NCBI GenBank assembly: GCA_019055375.1
Contig: JAHQIW010007221.1
Location: forward strand, 1-64,000
Origin: Parelaphostrongylus tenuis
Taxonomy: Eukaryota > Nematoda > Chromadorea > Rhabditida > Metastrongylidae
DNA: 64,000 nucleotides
Direction of reading: 5' to 3'
The position numbers and the translations under genes are program-made. Below are positions 44,942-57,499 of the stretch, piece by piece (within the stretch, counting starts at the first letter, position 1; every line of letters begins with the position of its first letter). The notes under the pieces are model-generated. The model saw only the letters and a list, made by a program, of their open reading frames with translations. It was not told the DNA's origin and searched no databases.

Positions 44942-47900
44942 TTTTCTGATTATAAAGGAGCAAATGAAAATCCCATAAAAGTGTTAATAATTTTAGAAGC
45001 TAAGACTTCAGGTTGAAGCCCCACGTCGCCGATTTTCGAAAAAGCCTTGTTTGACGATGCTACAGGGATATTTCTTGCGTTGCAGACGTGCATATTTTTC
45101 TCTCCGGACAAGTTTGTTTGGACTATTAGTATCATTTGATAGCGTAATCGTTTCTGATTCCAACGACTCGCTTATTTCCTGCAAAGACCGTTTCTCTGCA
45201 GCGCAACAGGGAAAATAACAGTGATTCACATACGCGAAAAGGAGTTTTATGGCCAATCGATGGGGTGGTAGGAGGAGTGGAGATGGCCGATGTGGCCGTT
45301 TTCACACGACCACCGATCGATTAGCGCTTTGGACGGTGGCATATCTTCCTGCTGCACTGCACAAAAACGGTCATTCTAGAAACTAAACACAGCGTTGGAA
45401 TCAGCAAACTTCACGCTATCGCATGATTACTAATAATCTAAGAAAAGAGCTTTGCCCGGCAAGGTTCAAAGCACAGATCTTTTCTGTCCTACAACGCTAT
45501 CAAAGAGATCAGACGACAGATGGACGAAACGAACTGCAGAGTGAGATTACACCTGTCACCGAGGATGATCACCTAACAAAAAATTGGGCGGATGTGTTTG
45601 CAAGAAGAATTAATTAAGCGTATTTTGCAGCCGTCGATATTTTGCGGATCATGTACAGATTTCCTACTAGCGGCACATTGAATCAAATCATCATCATGGA
45701 CGACGACCGCGAGAAGAAGAAACAAATGGAAAATGCGTTGTGGCCCGCATAACTGGTGAAGACGGACCTTGCAAGTAATATATATGTGAGTGAATATACT
45801 AAAAATATTGTTTGTCTATATATATATATATATGATATATTATATGCCACAAAATCTACCGTGTCAGAACAGATCACGATAATCACGGATTTCTAAACTC
45901 AATAAAATTCTTATGAAGTGTTACCGTTTGTGCACTGCTACCCAAAACTCATCACAATGCTGCCTTTCTAACATGGTGTTTCAACTAGATGTCTGGAAGC
46001 TGAAGAATTATTGTTTGCACAAATCCTCAGTGTCACAGGCTGTTAGATTTTCTACGTGTATGCGCCTTGATTAGTCTTGACCAGTTCTGTTTTAACGCTT
46101 TGAGAAAATTTGTCTACTGACACAATTCCACACAATCCTGTTGACTCTGATAGGAACAAAACAAAATGTGGACCGAAGAACAAGCTCATTCATTCTATCC
46201 TATGATATGATGTCACTTTCGTTGCGGAAGGAAAACCAATTCATGAATTTAACGCAAATCATCTTTTGCTACGCTACGTACCATGTTTAGTTTTGGATCC
46301 GGTGCTACAGCATCGTTAGCGTTAACAATGGGAATAATATTGAGAGATAGAAGACTCTCAATAGTATCGTGTAGGTTCTTGCGACGCTGAGGATCGTCTA
46401 TATCTGGTTTCGTAAGCAGTACCTGAAAACGTTGTAATCCAGTAACTCTATAGACTAGGTCATTTCAAAGCGATAGCAAGATGGTGTGGAGCTTACGTTT
46501 GAATTGTAACTCAATACCATAAAACTTTCGCAGATACGAGATAAATAGGAACTTCATTAGTATTTCCAGACTCAGTCATTGTGACAGGTATCTCGTTTTG
46601 TTGACTCACTTTATAATTTATCTACAAAGTGGAATTACAAGGAAAATAAAACAGATCACTACCTGGGCAACAGTGATTCCATATTGTTGGAAAAAGTTGT
46701 TCATAAAGTGACATAAGACCAGGCATTCCAGACGCCGCACAGGCACGTTTGTCTGCTGTCATTCCAGATGGTCCTCTAAATTGGAGTCAGATCTCAAAAA
46801 CAGGTTTATTAGAATCTTATCAAAAAAAAAGTAAATGGCGAGAAATATCAGAGGTAGTTGTGTATTTCATTACTTCTCATAATCTTTCACAATTTACAGA
46901 GAAGAAGTAGACAGATCTTAGTACATAAAAGACTTGAATCTAACAACCTCAGTGTTTGCCTCATGCTCATACTCATAACAAGTTCTTGCCGGAGTTTTTG
47001 TCGACCAAACGCTACCGCACCTGACGAAACTATTAGCATCTGACGACCAGCTTGTTGCAATTCTGCCACCTGGGTTTCAAAAGCAACACATTGAGCCAAA
47101 CTTCAATTCTAGTACTTGAAAAATTCCGTTGGAGAAAGTATTTAAAATCTATAGTACAACACTCCTACACAGATACAAATCTATTTATCATCGAAATGCG
47201 TGCCATTCATGAAATCTTTAAAAAGTCTTCCTAACGCGCCTTCTATTTTTTTTTAGAAAAGTATTTTGTGGATACTGCAACTGTTCAGTAGCGTATATAT
47301 ATTATCAATAAGTTTAATGCCACAGTGAGCTTCTTTCAAAAGCGATTTTTGACAAAACAAACATCATTTTTCTAATAAGAAGAAGAACGGGGTTACAACG
47401 CAAGTTAAACTCATTCAATATTATTTGAGAACGAAAACCTGTCAGAAAGTGTCACGGACCTGCTCGACAATAGAAGCAAGTCTACCGAGAGCTAGACCAC
47501 ACTCATCTTCTCGGGTGATCACAGCGCTGCCAAGTTTCACGACTATTCTCTGTGCTTTGTTTAACTCCTCTCGTGTATTAATGAGTAGATGATGCTTTCG
47601 GTACTTTGCGCTAAATATAGAAATAACAACGGTGCATTCAACAAAAGGTTGTAAGTCAAATTCGTACCATTTTCGGATAGCTTAATAAACTTAGTTTCTT
47701 GTTTTACTTCGTTAGTCGAGGCGCAAAAAGCCCAGCAGTCAGAGATGCCATGAAGTACATGCATTATACCTGGTTGGATATCGCATCTAATCAAAAAACC
47801 TTTTATTGCCGTGCGGTATAAGCGAAGGTGACAGATCTTCTGGACTGACACTCCTATCGACACACAAAAAGATGCATCTACATATAGTGAGATTTAGGAA

Positions 47901-48344
47901 TATGCTAGCATGGATGCTCCAGGACTCCAATGAACACAGGCTCGACATCAAACGACTTTCATTAGAAGGACAAAGTGCTCAAGCAACAGCCGAATTCACC
48001 AATGAACCCGAATACCTTTGTGAATGACGATAATACGAGGTCGAAAGAAATAAGTGCTACCAATTGACAGTTTGTAAAGTAAATAGGAAAATTAACGCGT
48101 TCCCTTCTACCATTACCTGAAATTTCCGCTCGAATCACCAATTGGTGCCACAGAGACAGGTGGTATAACTGTTAGAGCACGTGCATCTGTTGTAGGCACA
48201 GAGGAAGAGATCCGACAAGGACAAGACTGGAAAGTTTCCACACATTATCACCTCAGTGATTGAAATAGATAACGATTTATGAACCTGGATATTGATCCAG
48301 TTTCGAGATGATAGACGGCGAAGCGGTCGGACAGCCCACAACAT
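34766..48344 (-). CDS. alh-13: Delta-1-pyrroline-5-carboxylate synthase (mitochondrial)
   Basis: Bifunctional enzyme of proline/ornithine synthesis: an N-terminal glutamate 5-kinase makes glutamyl phosphate and a C-terminal NADPH-dependent reductase makes glutamate semialdehyde. Exons, 5' to 3': 48285-48344, 47460-47603, 46948-47069, 46663-46775, 46282-46422, 43522-43645, 43346-43458, 41986-42138, 41774-41930, 41095-41216, 40157-40252, 39683-39778, 39518-39607, 38545-38682, 38257-38385, 36321-36434, 35525-35606, 35132-35227, 34956-35077, 34766-34849. Phases agree throughout except for one extra base in exon 4. The product is about 764 aa (human 795). Residues 1-20 form a basic leader ([16 protein letters not shown]), typical of mitochondrial import. 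Kinase: [58 protein letters not shown]. Reductase: [33 protein letters not shown] with catalytic Cys near residue 573, [28 protein letters not shown]. The exon 2 start is uncertain (47603 or 47610). Exon 12 has a TG acceptor. Confidence 0.93.
35880..36000 (+). repeat. Family C repeat in P5CS intron 16
   Basis: Contains the hammerhead C1 and the tail TTTATAAGTGCTATAAGAGA ... AAAGCTCAAGATATG shared with 15.2 and 15.55 kb. Antisense to P5CS. Confidence 0.75.
35900..35942 (+). ncRNA. Hammerhead ribozyme motif C1, intact core
   Basis: Stem I is GTGCTA/TAGCAC (6 perfect pairs), core CTGATGA and GAAA, stem III CACGTG, cleavage dinucleotide TC. Stem II GCCT/GGCC has one C-C mismatch under the GCAA loop. 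It lies on the strand opposite to P5CS, so the pre-mRNA does not contain it in sense. Confidence 0.72.
36005..36115 (-). mobile_element. Diverged SINE family 1 copy
   Basis: ATTGAGTGATATGCAAAAAT, TGGATTCGATCAC and GGGGCACGTGCTAAGCATTA keep the tail, B-box and A-box order of the family (minus strand). Confidence 0.5.
37020..37900. repeat. Family R4 block in P5CS intron 15
   Basis: Two minus copies of the iterated motif (about 37050-37210 and 37130-37320, sharing GTTGTGAGAAAACTTTTCTA and GAGGAGCTTTATCCTGC words), then 37560-37740 (minus) equivalent to 21.7-21.9 kb, then a plus copy at 37810-37890 (TGAGGGAAGAGCTCTGTTCT). Confidence 0.55.
38196..38234. repeat. TACA and TA microsatellite
   Basis: CATACATACATACATACATG followed by (TA)n, just inside P5CS intron 15 next to the exon 15 donor. 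Confidence 0.9.
38847..39145 (+). mobile_element. tRNA-derived SINE, family 2, in P5CS intron 13
   Basis: The best preserved copy: GAGCGCATGTGGCGCAGTGA head with B box GGTTCGATCTC, a body with CATCCCTCCGGGGTCGG, and end CTTTATCCTTTATCC. Antisense to the gene. Confidence 0.85.
40610..40925. repeat. Family B inverted pair in P5CS intron 10
   Basis: A minus arm (about 40612-40735, ending abruptly within its hammerhead at CCGATATACCGAG) is followed by a plus copy from 40745. Shared words include CATTTTTGAGCCACGCATGT and its complement at 40895-40920. Confidence 0.8.
40836..40878 (+). ncRNA. Degenerate hammerhead motif B6
   Basis: All stems pair (GCCCGA/TCGGGC, GATC/GATC, CACATG) and GAAA and TA are kept, but the core reads CTGACTA instead of CTGANGA. 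G8 is catalytic, so this copy should be dead. Confidence 0.65.
42838..43060 (-). mobile_element. SINE family 1 copy interrupted by a 90-bp insert
   Basis: The tail part (AGAGAATTGAGTGGTGAG) at 42838-42887 and the head part (GAGGCGCGCGCTACCGCTAT) from about 42978 belong to one SINE. The bases between contain a copy of 43236-43311. Located in P5CS intron 7. Confidence 0.7.
42888..43311 (+). repeat. 76-bp direct repeat in P5CS intron 7
   Basis: 42888-42963 and 43236-43311 differ at three positions only and are 348 bp apart in the same orientation. The left copy lies inside the SINE. Confidence 0.85.
43990..44660 (-). mobile_element. Internally deleted mariner relic in P5CS intron 5
   Basis: Minus-strand N-terminal traces ([16 protein letters not shown], then VSH-TVT--RRFE-GDLS) are followed after an internal deletion by [20 protein letters not shown], a frameshifted DNARPH region, and the C-terminal [18 protein letters not shown]. 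The end near 43990 gives the usual mariner C terminus. Confidence 0.78.
44897..44937. repeat. (AT)n microsatellite
   Basis: About 20 uninterrupted AT units. A shorter one lies at 45780-45845. Confidence 0.95.
45005..45255 (-). repeat. Family R4 copy in P5CS intron 5
   Basis: The minus strand has GGAAATAAGCGAGTCGTTGG ... AAATATGCACGTCTGC, in the order of the iterated R4 motif of 37.1 kb. Confidence 0.4.
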
Positions 48345-48358
48345 CACTGAAACTATGG
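48345..48358 (-). promoter_or_regulatory. Likely spliced-leader acceptor of P5CS
   Basis: CATAGTTTCAG ends 2 nt before the ATG at 48344, a near-consensus nematode 3' splice site. This supports exon 1 as the true 5' coding exon. Confidence 0.65.
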
Positions 48359-48359
48359 A

Positions 48360-51300
48360 TGAATTGATCTTCGCATTGGAAAAACTAAGATACGGAAGGT
48401 AATCTTATGGATGGAAGTGCTCAATACGGAAAAGGCAAGAAATTGAGTGTATCCGAAAGCGTCGCCTAATTTGAACGCAGCAAGGAAATGACCGACGACT
48501 AACACAGTTCATTATCAATGGTGTCACTAGTCGGCGATTGGAGCGGACAACAGTATTGCCTTAAAAGGTCATGGTGTTATCAGTGTCAATGAGAGCACAG
48601 AGAATATCTTGTTATAGGTCATTGTGATACAAGAACATTAAAATGCAGATTTTTACATTATCAACAAAAATAGAGTACTGTGAATGCAGTATCGAAAATT
48701 CCCATAAGTTCTCTGAGCTTCTGATTTCTGTTCATTGTATAGCAAAACGTAGAAAATCGTGTCCCTAAACGTATTTCTCTGCACTACAAGGTTATCTCAT
48801 TCGATTTCAATTGTTAGTTATAAATTTATAACTTTCACTTCTTTAGTTAATAGCTGCATCGTTTACGAACTTCTTGCATGATTGAAATCCACGCGTAGTC
48901 TTACCACGCATTCATTTCGCCTACGTCCTAATTTGATCCTTGTTAATGCCACCGTCAATGTTTCAGTAGATGGAATTGCAAATGGCTGTATGCTATAAAA
49001 ATAACGATTGAGATATAACTTTTACAAGTTCTTTCACGAATAGTAATGCCACTGAATGAAGAAGATGACATTTTCGCGCATATTCCTATGACAGGTCTGA
49101 TATCAAATCATTAGTGTTGAGGTGTAGAATTTGCGACCTGAATTGGGAAGATGCTGATGAATCATCTCTTAAATGTGCTCAAATCTTTCCTAAAGCACAC
49201 AAAACCACATTTATTTGCATGATGCAATACTTCTTTCGTTCTGCTTATTAAGGAAAAAGGAGTCAAAACTCAGCATTTTAGAGTTACTTGGAGATATATC
49301 TGTGATTTTTTGATTTGTTTGCCTATCCACAATAATATTTCGGCATTTTTAGCTTTGAACCCCCAAGGCTATTCGTCATGAGTAAAATTTTTTTGCTGCT
49401 GCTTTAATGTTCACGTGGAGCAGCTTGCAGCAACATGTAGAAATACAAGATTGATGCGCCTTGATGAGCGCACCAAGGATCCCATAACAACAATTGTTCC
49501 ACAGCGGCCTTGATTTCTGGTACTGTCAACCGCTAGCCACGTCAACTGCGAGCTTACAATAAAGTGATTTGTATACAATTGTGGAGGCAGTTTGGAATGA
49601 TATCTAACAGATTAATCTCGCTCAAAATGAGCCCAATAACCCAACAGTGAAACTCAAATGAAATAGACTAACAAGATAACAGCAAGAAATTTCTGAGTTT
49701 TATGATTTCACGGGTTCACATGGTGAGCTCTAAGACATTGTTAACGTCAAGATTGATTCTGTTACCATTCCATAGAACTACATTTCAAGTAACTCTTTTG
49801 CGCATGCCACAGTCCACAGCAATTTTGCTGCTTCAAAATGGAGTTTTAGTACGATCAGTCCAATATTACCAATGATTTAATGAGGCATCAGTATGCTTTC
49901 AGTATGAATTTTCCAAGTCGGGCACAATACTCACCTGACTTGCATTTCACTGAATAAACAAAATTTTGTTTGCAACAATTTAAACATAGCTGTGTCAAGA
50001 TGTTCTTACAGGGAGAACGTGAAAGATCTTATTAAGTTCTGCAACTCACTGCAACTTTTCTCAAAAGGGTGATATAATTAGAGTAATTATCAGGCTGTGT
50101 CACATTTCAGCGAATGTCATATAGGTAGTTAGACGCGACACAGGAGTTACCATGGACTTGGCATTAAACAAATGTGACTCAGATGGTGAGCTTCAAGTCT
50201 CTGTTACTATTGTAACACTAAAATTTTGTTGAAAAAAGTAAAATTGAAGGATTTGTGGAAAATAGTTGTATTGATTGAAGACATTGTCGAACCCGCATTC
50301 ACCCAGGTGAGATCTCTGAAGCCCAATATAGATGAATAGACTTTGGCGGCCAGCATGCTAGTCATTTGATAACTACTCGAATAACGCTAGAAGGGTGATA
50401 ACGGTAAATAAATCCATTGTCGTTGTTGCAACATTTCATTAAATTGCAATCAGATTAGATTACTCACATCACTGGTGGTCACTCATATCATTCGTATTGA
50501 GCCAATTTCAAAATGATTTCCAGAGAAGAGATCCACTCTGTTGTCCTCTGAAACTTATGATCATCTTTATTCGTTATGATGTTTCACTGAACACTTGTAC
50601 GCGACATTATCGAAAAACCAATATCATAGAAAGTTTCTATGCTTCTTTGTCGCTATGTTTAAAAATGTGAGATTTACGATCGATTAGTTTGCATATACAG
50701 TTTTTCAATTGTAGCTTCATTCTTTGCCAGTTGATATAGTTCTTTTGCTTTCTTTTACTGCGAAAATATTCGACAAATAGTTAACTAAATGTTGTCCACT
50801 AGGCAATAACACTTGTCATCATTCAATAATGCCGTGTAAACTAATTAAAAAATTGAAATTGACAAAAATTCGACGTTGTCAACTAAAATTACCACTCACT
50901 GATCACTCTTTGATGGTAGTAATCCTGCTTCAAGTAGATTTTTCTCATCACATTGACGACAATGTAGACATACACGGATTACTTTATTTTCGCGTCACAG
51001 ACGTATTGTCAAATCTCTGCGAGATGCGCCACATTTTTATATTCGCTTGTCATTTATTCACATTTACTGATTCAACTTAAATATAGAAGTAACAAAATCT
51101 CGAAGAAATCACTCTATTGCTAATGTACTCACACTTGTCGTTGGCTCACCTTCTATGCAGATGGTGATCAACCAAGTTTTTTTCCAACAGTGAGTACACA
51201 TTTGAGAGCTGGTTCATCAGTTAAGTAACTTTGCATATAGCTTACAAGTAGAATTCAATAAAGCTATCTATGTATTTTTCGTGAAATATTTTCATAAAGA

Positions 51301-53580
51301 AGTATGGAAATTCATAGCATACCTTATGTTTAGAACACCTTCCATTAGACTCGTCAGGTAATGTTTCATGTTTTGTCAACTCATTGCTAACAGGCTGCAC
51401 AAATACAATACTCTTATATTTTAGAAATTAATGGGGATTATTTATCCCTTGCTAAGATGACCCATGCTGGGAAAGAGCTTTATTTTCTAAAAACAAAGAA
51501 TTACCGTACAGATCAGCCACACACAAGCTAAATTACCACAGCCAGGATTAAGTCGTCTAACATCTTGTGGCTTCTAATACATATTGTCGTTCCTTATTAC
51601 TGGGATCGGATATTACCCAAGAGCTGATCAAAAACCTTCTCCTCACTTTCCATAGACTCAACGCAGAACTCAAAACTCTTTAGGCTTGACTAACGTCTGA
51701 ATCATAATTATAATGACTTCAGGAAGGTGTAGTTAGTGTAGCATAGAGCTACCGACCTTCTCTCACGTTATCTCATGTGAGTTTCTATATGACGTTGTGA
51801 AATCTCTTTATGCCGACAATGGACGATGGCGTTATAGAATGATAGGCCTTTAGTCATGGAGTTAATATTTACTTAGTATAGAACTTTTCCATTCTAATAA
51901 GAACACATTGAGTATTCAAGTCTTTCATGACCGTCTTAATCAAAACCGAATCGAAGACCTTCTTCATCTCGATTTAAGTAAGTAAGCTGCATTTTGTACT
52001 CCCACGAAAATTCTATGAGCTCATATGTTGTTTATACATGAATCATAGTTGTGATCGTTGAAGAGAGAATAGATTATTCGAATGGCCACATTTAGCCTAA
52101 TGCCCAATCGACTTTGGTGACGACGACTCGAAAATGAACTTGTGAAAAACGGTCAACAGATGGAACAGGAGATGATTTCCAGGCTCTTATAATCCGTCCT
52201 GTTTGTCGGAAACTATGCCTTGTTAGTTCACCACTAATCACAAAACTTGAGTTCTGGTGTAAAATATCGCGATATTTTGTTTGGAACTATGTGGTCATCG
52301 CCCCGAGAAACAAATGTAGCATATAAGTATCCCCAGTAACTTCTTAAATGTTATCACTGCGGTAACCATGATCGGTTAAGCTAGTCGTGCTATTGGTAAA
52401 GTTCTAGCAAATGGTGCAAAACTATTTGAACTTCTGCCACTTTGCCCAGGAACACTGCTTCTTTGTCTGATTCAAGTTTTTAGATCCCGACCGGTAATTT
52501 ATATGGTCTAAAGTGAGGAGATTCACTCGCATCAAATTGTACGTTTCTGGTAAATGATGCCTGGTTGCGGCTGGCCTTCAAACTCTTAGCATTGTCAGAA
52601 CTATCGTAAAGGTTTGGGATAAGTCAATTGTTACTTTAGTTATTACACTTCTTTGAAATTCCTTGTCTTAACTTTTATGATACCACTTTTTCAAGAAAAT
52701 GATGTGTTTTATGATAATATATAGCAGTAACATGCTGTTCAAAAATTGAGCGCAATAACGATATTAGCCCAAGTAACGTTTCATGCTTTTGACTCTGATT
52801 CACTACTATGCTGCCACATTTTCTGCACTGCTCTCCAGAAGGGAAAAAATCTATTTTTTAACGAGAGAGAACGTCTGATACTGAGAAATAGGCAGCGCAT
52901 TCCCTTGCGAATAGATTGGTCGTTAGTAACTACGAAACAGGATGCATGTCTAATCCCTGAAGCTTTATGTTAACTCTGTTCAGGATTTAAACAAGTTAAC
53001 AATCGACCAGAGTTATTTCAGAATGTTGCTTCTCATTTCGAAGCGTTTTATTCAACAACGAGGAAGTGTATTTTGTGGACTCTACGAAAATTTCGATGTT
53101 TTTTGGCCTTTCCTCCTCATTTTCTTAGCTACTAAGCTAAAATCTAGGCAAGTTGTCTTATTTGAGCGGTCTAGTATATTCAAACTCATGTTCGTTTGCT
53201 CGGTTTGAATAAAAAAATAAATTTTACAACTTCAAATAAAAAAAACATTTATTTCCAATCTTGTTGGATACACCGAAAAAATCGTCCAAGTTAAAACCAT
53301 CGCTTACAAACTTTATGTGACTTTTTGGTCAATGATAACGCATTTGCTATTCAATTTCGCACTTTCTTGACTTTCTTCAAATGCATAGATTTTTACGCTT
53401 CAAAATTTCAAATTAATACAACATCGCTGATTCAAAGCATTCAGAAAGAATAATACTGACAAAAACTACGCTTTTTGCAACAGAAAGCTCTGAAATGTAT
53501 ATTTTACAAGATATCTTTTTTCCCGTTTTTATAGCAGTTCTGTAATGCTGTCACAATATATCCAAGACTGCTGAGAGATA
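48360..53580. other. Long intergenic region upstream of P5CS
   Basis: No gene, SINE or hammerhead copy supported in 5.2 kb. Any P5CS promoter would lie in the first part, but no clear element is visible. A possible very old mariner trace (AQYSPDL) lies near 49925. Confidence 0.45.
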
Positions 53581-53589
53581 TTTGAAACT

Positions 53590-53805
53590 CAGAACCTCAG
53601 ACTAGAGCTGTACCTGCGTTTCACCTTTACAAGATCGCGTCCTCACCACTATACTATCGAGAACCTTTCTCTGCTATAACTCTTTCTGCAGAGTATAAGC
53701 TATCGAAACTGTCAGTAACCAATGATCAACAAGTTTCACCTCGCAAGCACTCCTCACGGGAAACTAAAAATTGAACTTGTATGCATGACGCATCTCTGGC
53801 CAAAA
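53590..53805 (-). mobile_element. SINE remnants (family 1 then family 2 tail)
   Basis: 53600-53740 resembles the 42.98-43.11 kb SINE segment (CACTATACTATCGAGAACC, CTATCGAAACTGTCAGTAACC). 53757-53805 resembles the family 2 end (AAATTGAACTTGTATGCATG, CGCATCTCTGG). Confidence 0.5.
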
Positions 53806-53819
53806 GGCTATGGCATGTG

Positions 53820-54560
53820 AGAGAATGTACTGCTAGATTCAGTCAGTGGGCTATAGCACCATTGCTCGTTATTTCTAATGAAATACGCTAATGCACAGTG
53901 ACGCCTCGATGAAAACCTCATGCATTGACCGCTTCTGTCGCTGACGCACAGGCAACACTTTCGCAAGTCGAACACCACTGAAGATGAGTACCAGATCACT
54001 AGGGAAACAATTCGCGCCGCGCTCTTCTGGTGGCCTTGCGGTAAAGAGCCGCCATTTTCAAGCAAACCCAGATTTCATGCTTGAAAGATAGTGCTTTCAC
54101 TTTTCTGAGACTGGCGGGCAGATGTTGTTTTGAAAAGTGCTCGACAACAACCAGACAACCATTGCCTACTTCTGTGTGGAACAACTTAAGGAGTTAGTCA
54201 AGCTAGTGCGTGAGAAGCGTACAAAACGATTCTCTGTTGCCCTTCTGAGAATAACTCTCGACTACATTGCATTGTCGACTCGCCACCCACATTTTGGAAA
54301 AAGTGAGCTAAACCACGGCATCACATACGCTGTATATCCCTGATATTGCCATATCGAGTTACCATCCTTTCCGCGCCTTGAAGCGGCATCTGCTCGACAA
54401 AAAAATTTAAAGACTACAGCTCTTAAAGCTTGCTGCACTAACTTTTTGATCGCCAGTCGTTCTTTCTAGGAGGAAGGTTTCCAATCGTTGCCTAGCGAAT
54501 GGTTGTCATGATAATGTACGTACTTAATTCTTTAGAGATAAATAACAACTGAACTAACAC
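53820..54560 (+). mobile_element. mariner transposase relic, C-terminal half
   Basis: Across frames: KPRFHA then a VLSLF-DW block near 54060-54110 (family KPGLH-KKVLLSVWWD), EQLKELVKLVREKR (54185-54222), then PDIAISSYHPFRALKRHLLD (family PDLAPSDYHLFRSL) at 54340-54400, and a degraded end to about 54540. Frame changes make it dead. Confidence 0.75.
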
Positions 54561-54561
54561 A

Positions 54562-57480
54562 AGTGTCGGAATGAGGAAGATTGTGGGACAAGCCTATGTA
54601 ACTCTCAAGAATTCTTTGATTCACCTCTCTTAAACAGGCGATATGATGTTACAGTCATGAATCTTAGAATAATGTGTCATATGCGAAACTCACTTGCTGG
54701 CAGTTTAGACATGCTATATCGCTGAAAGATTAATAATTGGGCAAAGGCCTCGGTAGTGCAATGGTTAGCTTGCTCCCCGGGTAAGAGCTCAATATATATG
54801 CGTCGCAATCCTTATGGTAAATTTACTTGAGAATCCTGGAAATCATGGATTGCAGTCTTATATCCGTTGACCTGTGTAGCGTATTTGGAACATGACTGCT
54901 GCTTGATGATTATGAAAGAAAACTTCCTTGAAAAGTTTATTTTTCAATGTATTTTGAGTTATTGGCACTATCAAAAGTGTAGCATCTGAGCATATATGGA
55001 TAAATGGCTACCATTTGATAGACATTGTGATCCAGTTGTATTCGGTCTAGTGCAATTTACTCAAGATAGGGCCATTTGGATCCTCACATAGTTCTCACGT
55101 GATCGAAATGTTGTTGAAGTATTCGAGCCATTGGCCACAGAGAATAGTGATAAAAAGATTGATGGAGGCTACAGTTTCAACTTCAATCTTCAGGCGAATT
55201 TTCATCCTAACGATGTGGATCATAACTATAAGTGCAATGTGATACGAGCAAGATTGGAACTTGATGCTTTTGTATGCCGCATATTTGTGGTGTAGTCAAT
55301 AAACATGTACGCAGCTTGTTAATTTGAACATAAGTGTCATGTACTAAAAAACAAGCACTTTAGCAATATCACAGCGTACCATCACTCACTTAAATATTGA
55401 AGTGGTCTTCGTAAAAATTTCACACACATTCATGATCATTTTCTCGACTCCAAGAGAATATTTGTGATTGGACTTCGGCGTCGATCTATCCATAATCAGG
55501 CTTAAGCAAGGTCTAGAAAGCAAAAAAGTGCCATGAAGTAACATATTTGCAAAAATACAGAAAAGGTGCACTTTCGGTAGAATAGCCATAGATCAGGCAG
55601 GGTTACCCAGCTTAATCAAACCACTGCGCTTTTAGCTGAGCAACATTGTTGTGCACTAAAATTAATCCTCCTTCGTAGTTAACTCCGGACAGGCTTTTTT
55701 AGGAACAATTTGCAGACGAAAAACGATACTTTCTTGAAACGATTATTTTGCTGAAATTTAATTGAAAGGATGATTTAATTAGTTGCCAGCAAGAGCTGGT
55801 AGCTCTGTAGAGGGACCTATTTACCCAAGTGCTAGTTTGATCCTTGCCTTAGGAGAATTGGGCCTTTCACCGCTTCACCGCACCGGTATTGAGAAAGTGG
55901 AACCAGATTTAATTGGCTGACGAAAGCTCATTCGCCCTAACACCTGTCGGAGCACTGTAGTACGAGTGTTTAGGATTCTACAAGAAATCGGCTGGACCAG
56001 CATCGAACGCCATTCGTGACAAAAACAAAAGATCTTAGACAGCATTCGGATCTATTCGCAGGAGTTTGAGGACTTTGATGGCTGCATGTGAGAGAAAAAG
56101 AGAATGGAAGTGTTAGAATCCGCACACGGTGATACTGTTGAAATTGCGCCATTGAACAAAGAAAAATTTTGATTTAAAAAACAAAAGAAATTGAACAAAA
56201 TAAAAAAGTAATGAATTTTACTGCGAACGAAAAATTCACCTCTTGATGAACAAATCGCATCTCTTTCGAAAGTATGTTTGCCTATTTTATGAGGCATTTA
56301 TATATTTTCGTCTTACCGTATAACGAGCGGAAGTTCAATGTTAAAAATTAAGTTGTGAATTCGCCCCAGTTTTTGCAGAGGGTCAACTTTGGTATTGCCT
56401 TCAGGTCGTTCTGTTCAACTCAACTGCACCAACTAACTAACATATCTCCTAAGTGCTTGTTTGATCTACGCTAAAATGAAAGTTTTGTGTTTTTTTCACA
56501 AAAGTTTGCCAGATTGAAGCTTTTTTATGAAGAAAAGCGGCGAGATTTTCTTATGAGGTGCTTGATTGCGAGAACTTAGCAGAACTATGACAAGCCAAGC
56601 TTGTAAACCAATAAAAGATTCTTCATTTTCGGAAAAGATTTGATAGTTCATTCCTGAAGAAATCTGTGGTCTTGTAAGCCATTGACTTGATCTGATGCAC
56701 GGAAAACTTGATTACTTTCGGTTCCTTATCGAAGTTGCTCAGTGGCTGTAACTCATTCTATGACATAAGAAGCGCTACGCTTTTGGTGTGATGCTTTTTC
56801 CTACTACCGTATGTGTGATAAGGCAGCCGCAGATAGTTCACCAGGATCTCCCGTAGCATGCTTATTCGCTTTGCTCGCTTTCCGTAAGGAAATATTGACA
56901 CAATACTTAGGTGGAAAACGATTCTATGAGGTTTACTAATCTGGAATACTCAAAACTCTCACTTGACTTTCAATGAATGGTTAAACTTAACTTAGAATTT
57001 TGAAGCCTGTCAATCTAGCAAATTCTTGCTTGATAGCAGTTCAGTAGCGAAAATGCTGTTAAAGTAATATGTGATGTCTTTTGCAGGATGACTTTTGAAC
57101 AGACGGATTTCTACGAAACGATCTGAAAATGGAGTCGAATATGTGAGGGGAAGTTGGGTTTGTACTTTCTAGACTTGCTCTACAATGCAGGTTGTTGGCT
57201 CGATCTGGTTCTCATCAAGCAAATCAGGTCATCTATCTCTTTGTTATTGAGAGCTCGGTGCCCTTGTTTATGAAGATAAATGCACTGCTCTGATACATTG
57301 TCAAATTCTCGCTATAGTGAGAATAAGCATTCAACCACATTTAAAATGATTAATAAAGTCGAATGTTTAGCAATGAGTTGTAGAAAAAGTTCTGGCATAA
57401 TGCCTTAGAAAGCGATTTTTACACAAGTATTTTGTGCGAATTTAAGCTCACCAGAAAACTTGCTTTCTTGCATATCAAAC
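54562..57480. other. Gene-free stretch with two tRNA-like scraps
   Basis: 54745-54835 (GGCCTCGGTAGTGCAATGGT head) and 55790-55860 (AGCTGGTAGCTCTGTAGAGG) look like decayed tRNA-derived sequence. Neither folds convincingly. No gene found. Confidence 0.35.
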
Positions 57481-57499
57481 GAAATATCATTTATCTTTA

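Noticed and set aside
47561..47863. Minus-strand 100-codon frame over P5CS exon 2
   Set aside because: It is a shifted reading of the intron and exon; the correct frame there is the [10 protein letters not shown] kinase frame.
49900..50060. Possible mariner end (AQYSPDL, then a degraded tail)
   Set aside because: Only one short motif matches and surrounding frames give no further mariner blocks.
55790..55860. tRNA gene
   Set aside because: It lacks a foldable acceptor stem and a clear anticodon arm; treated as a tRNA-derived scrap.
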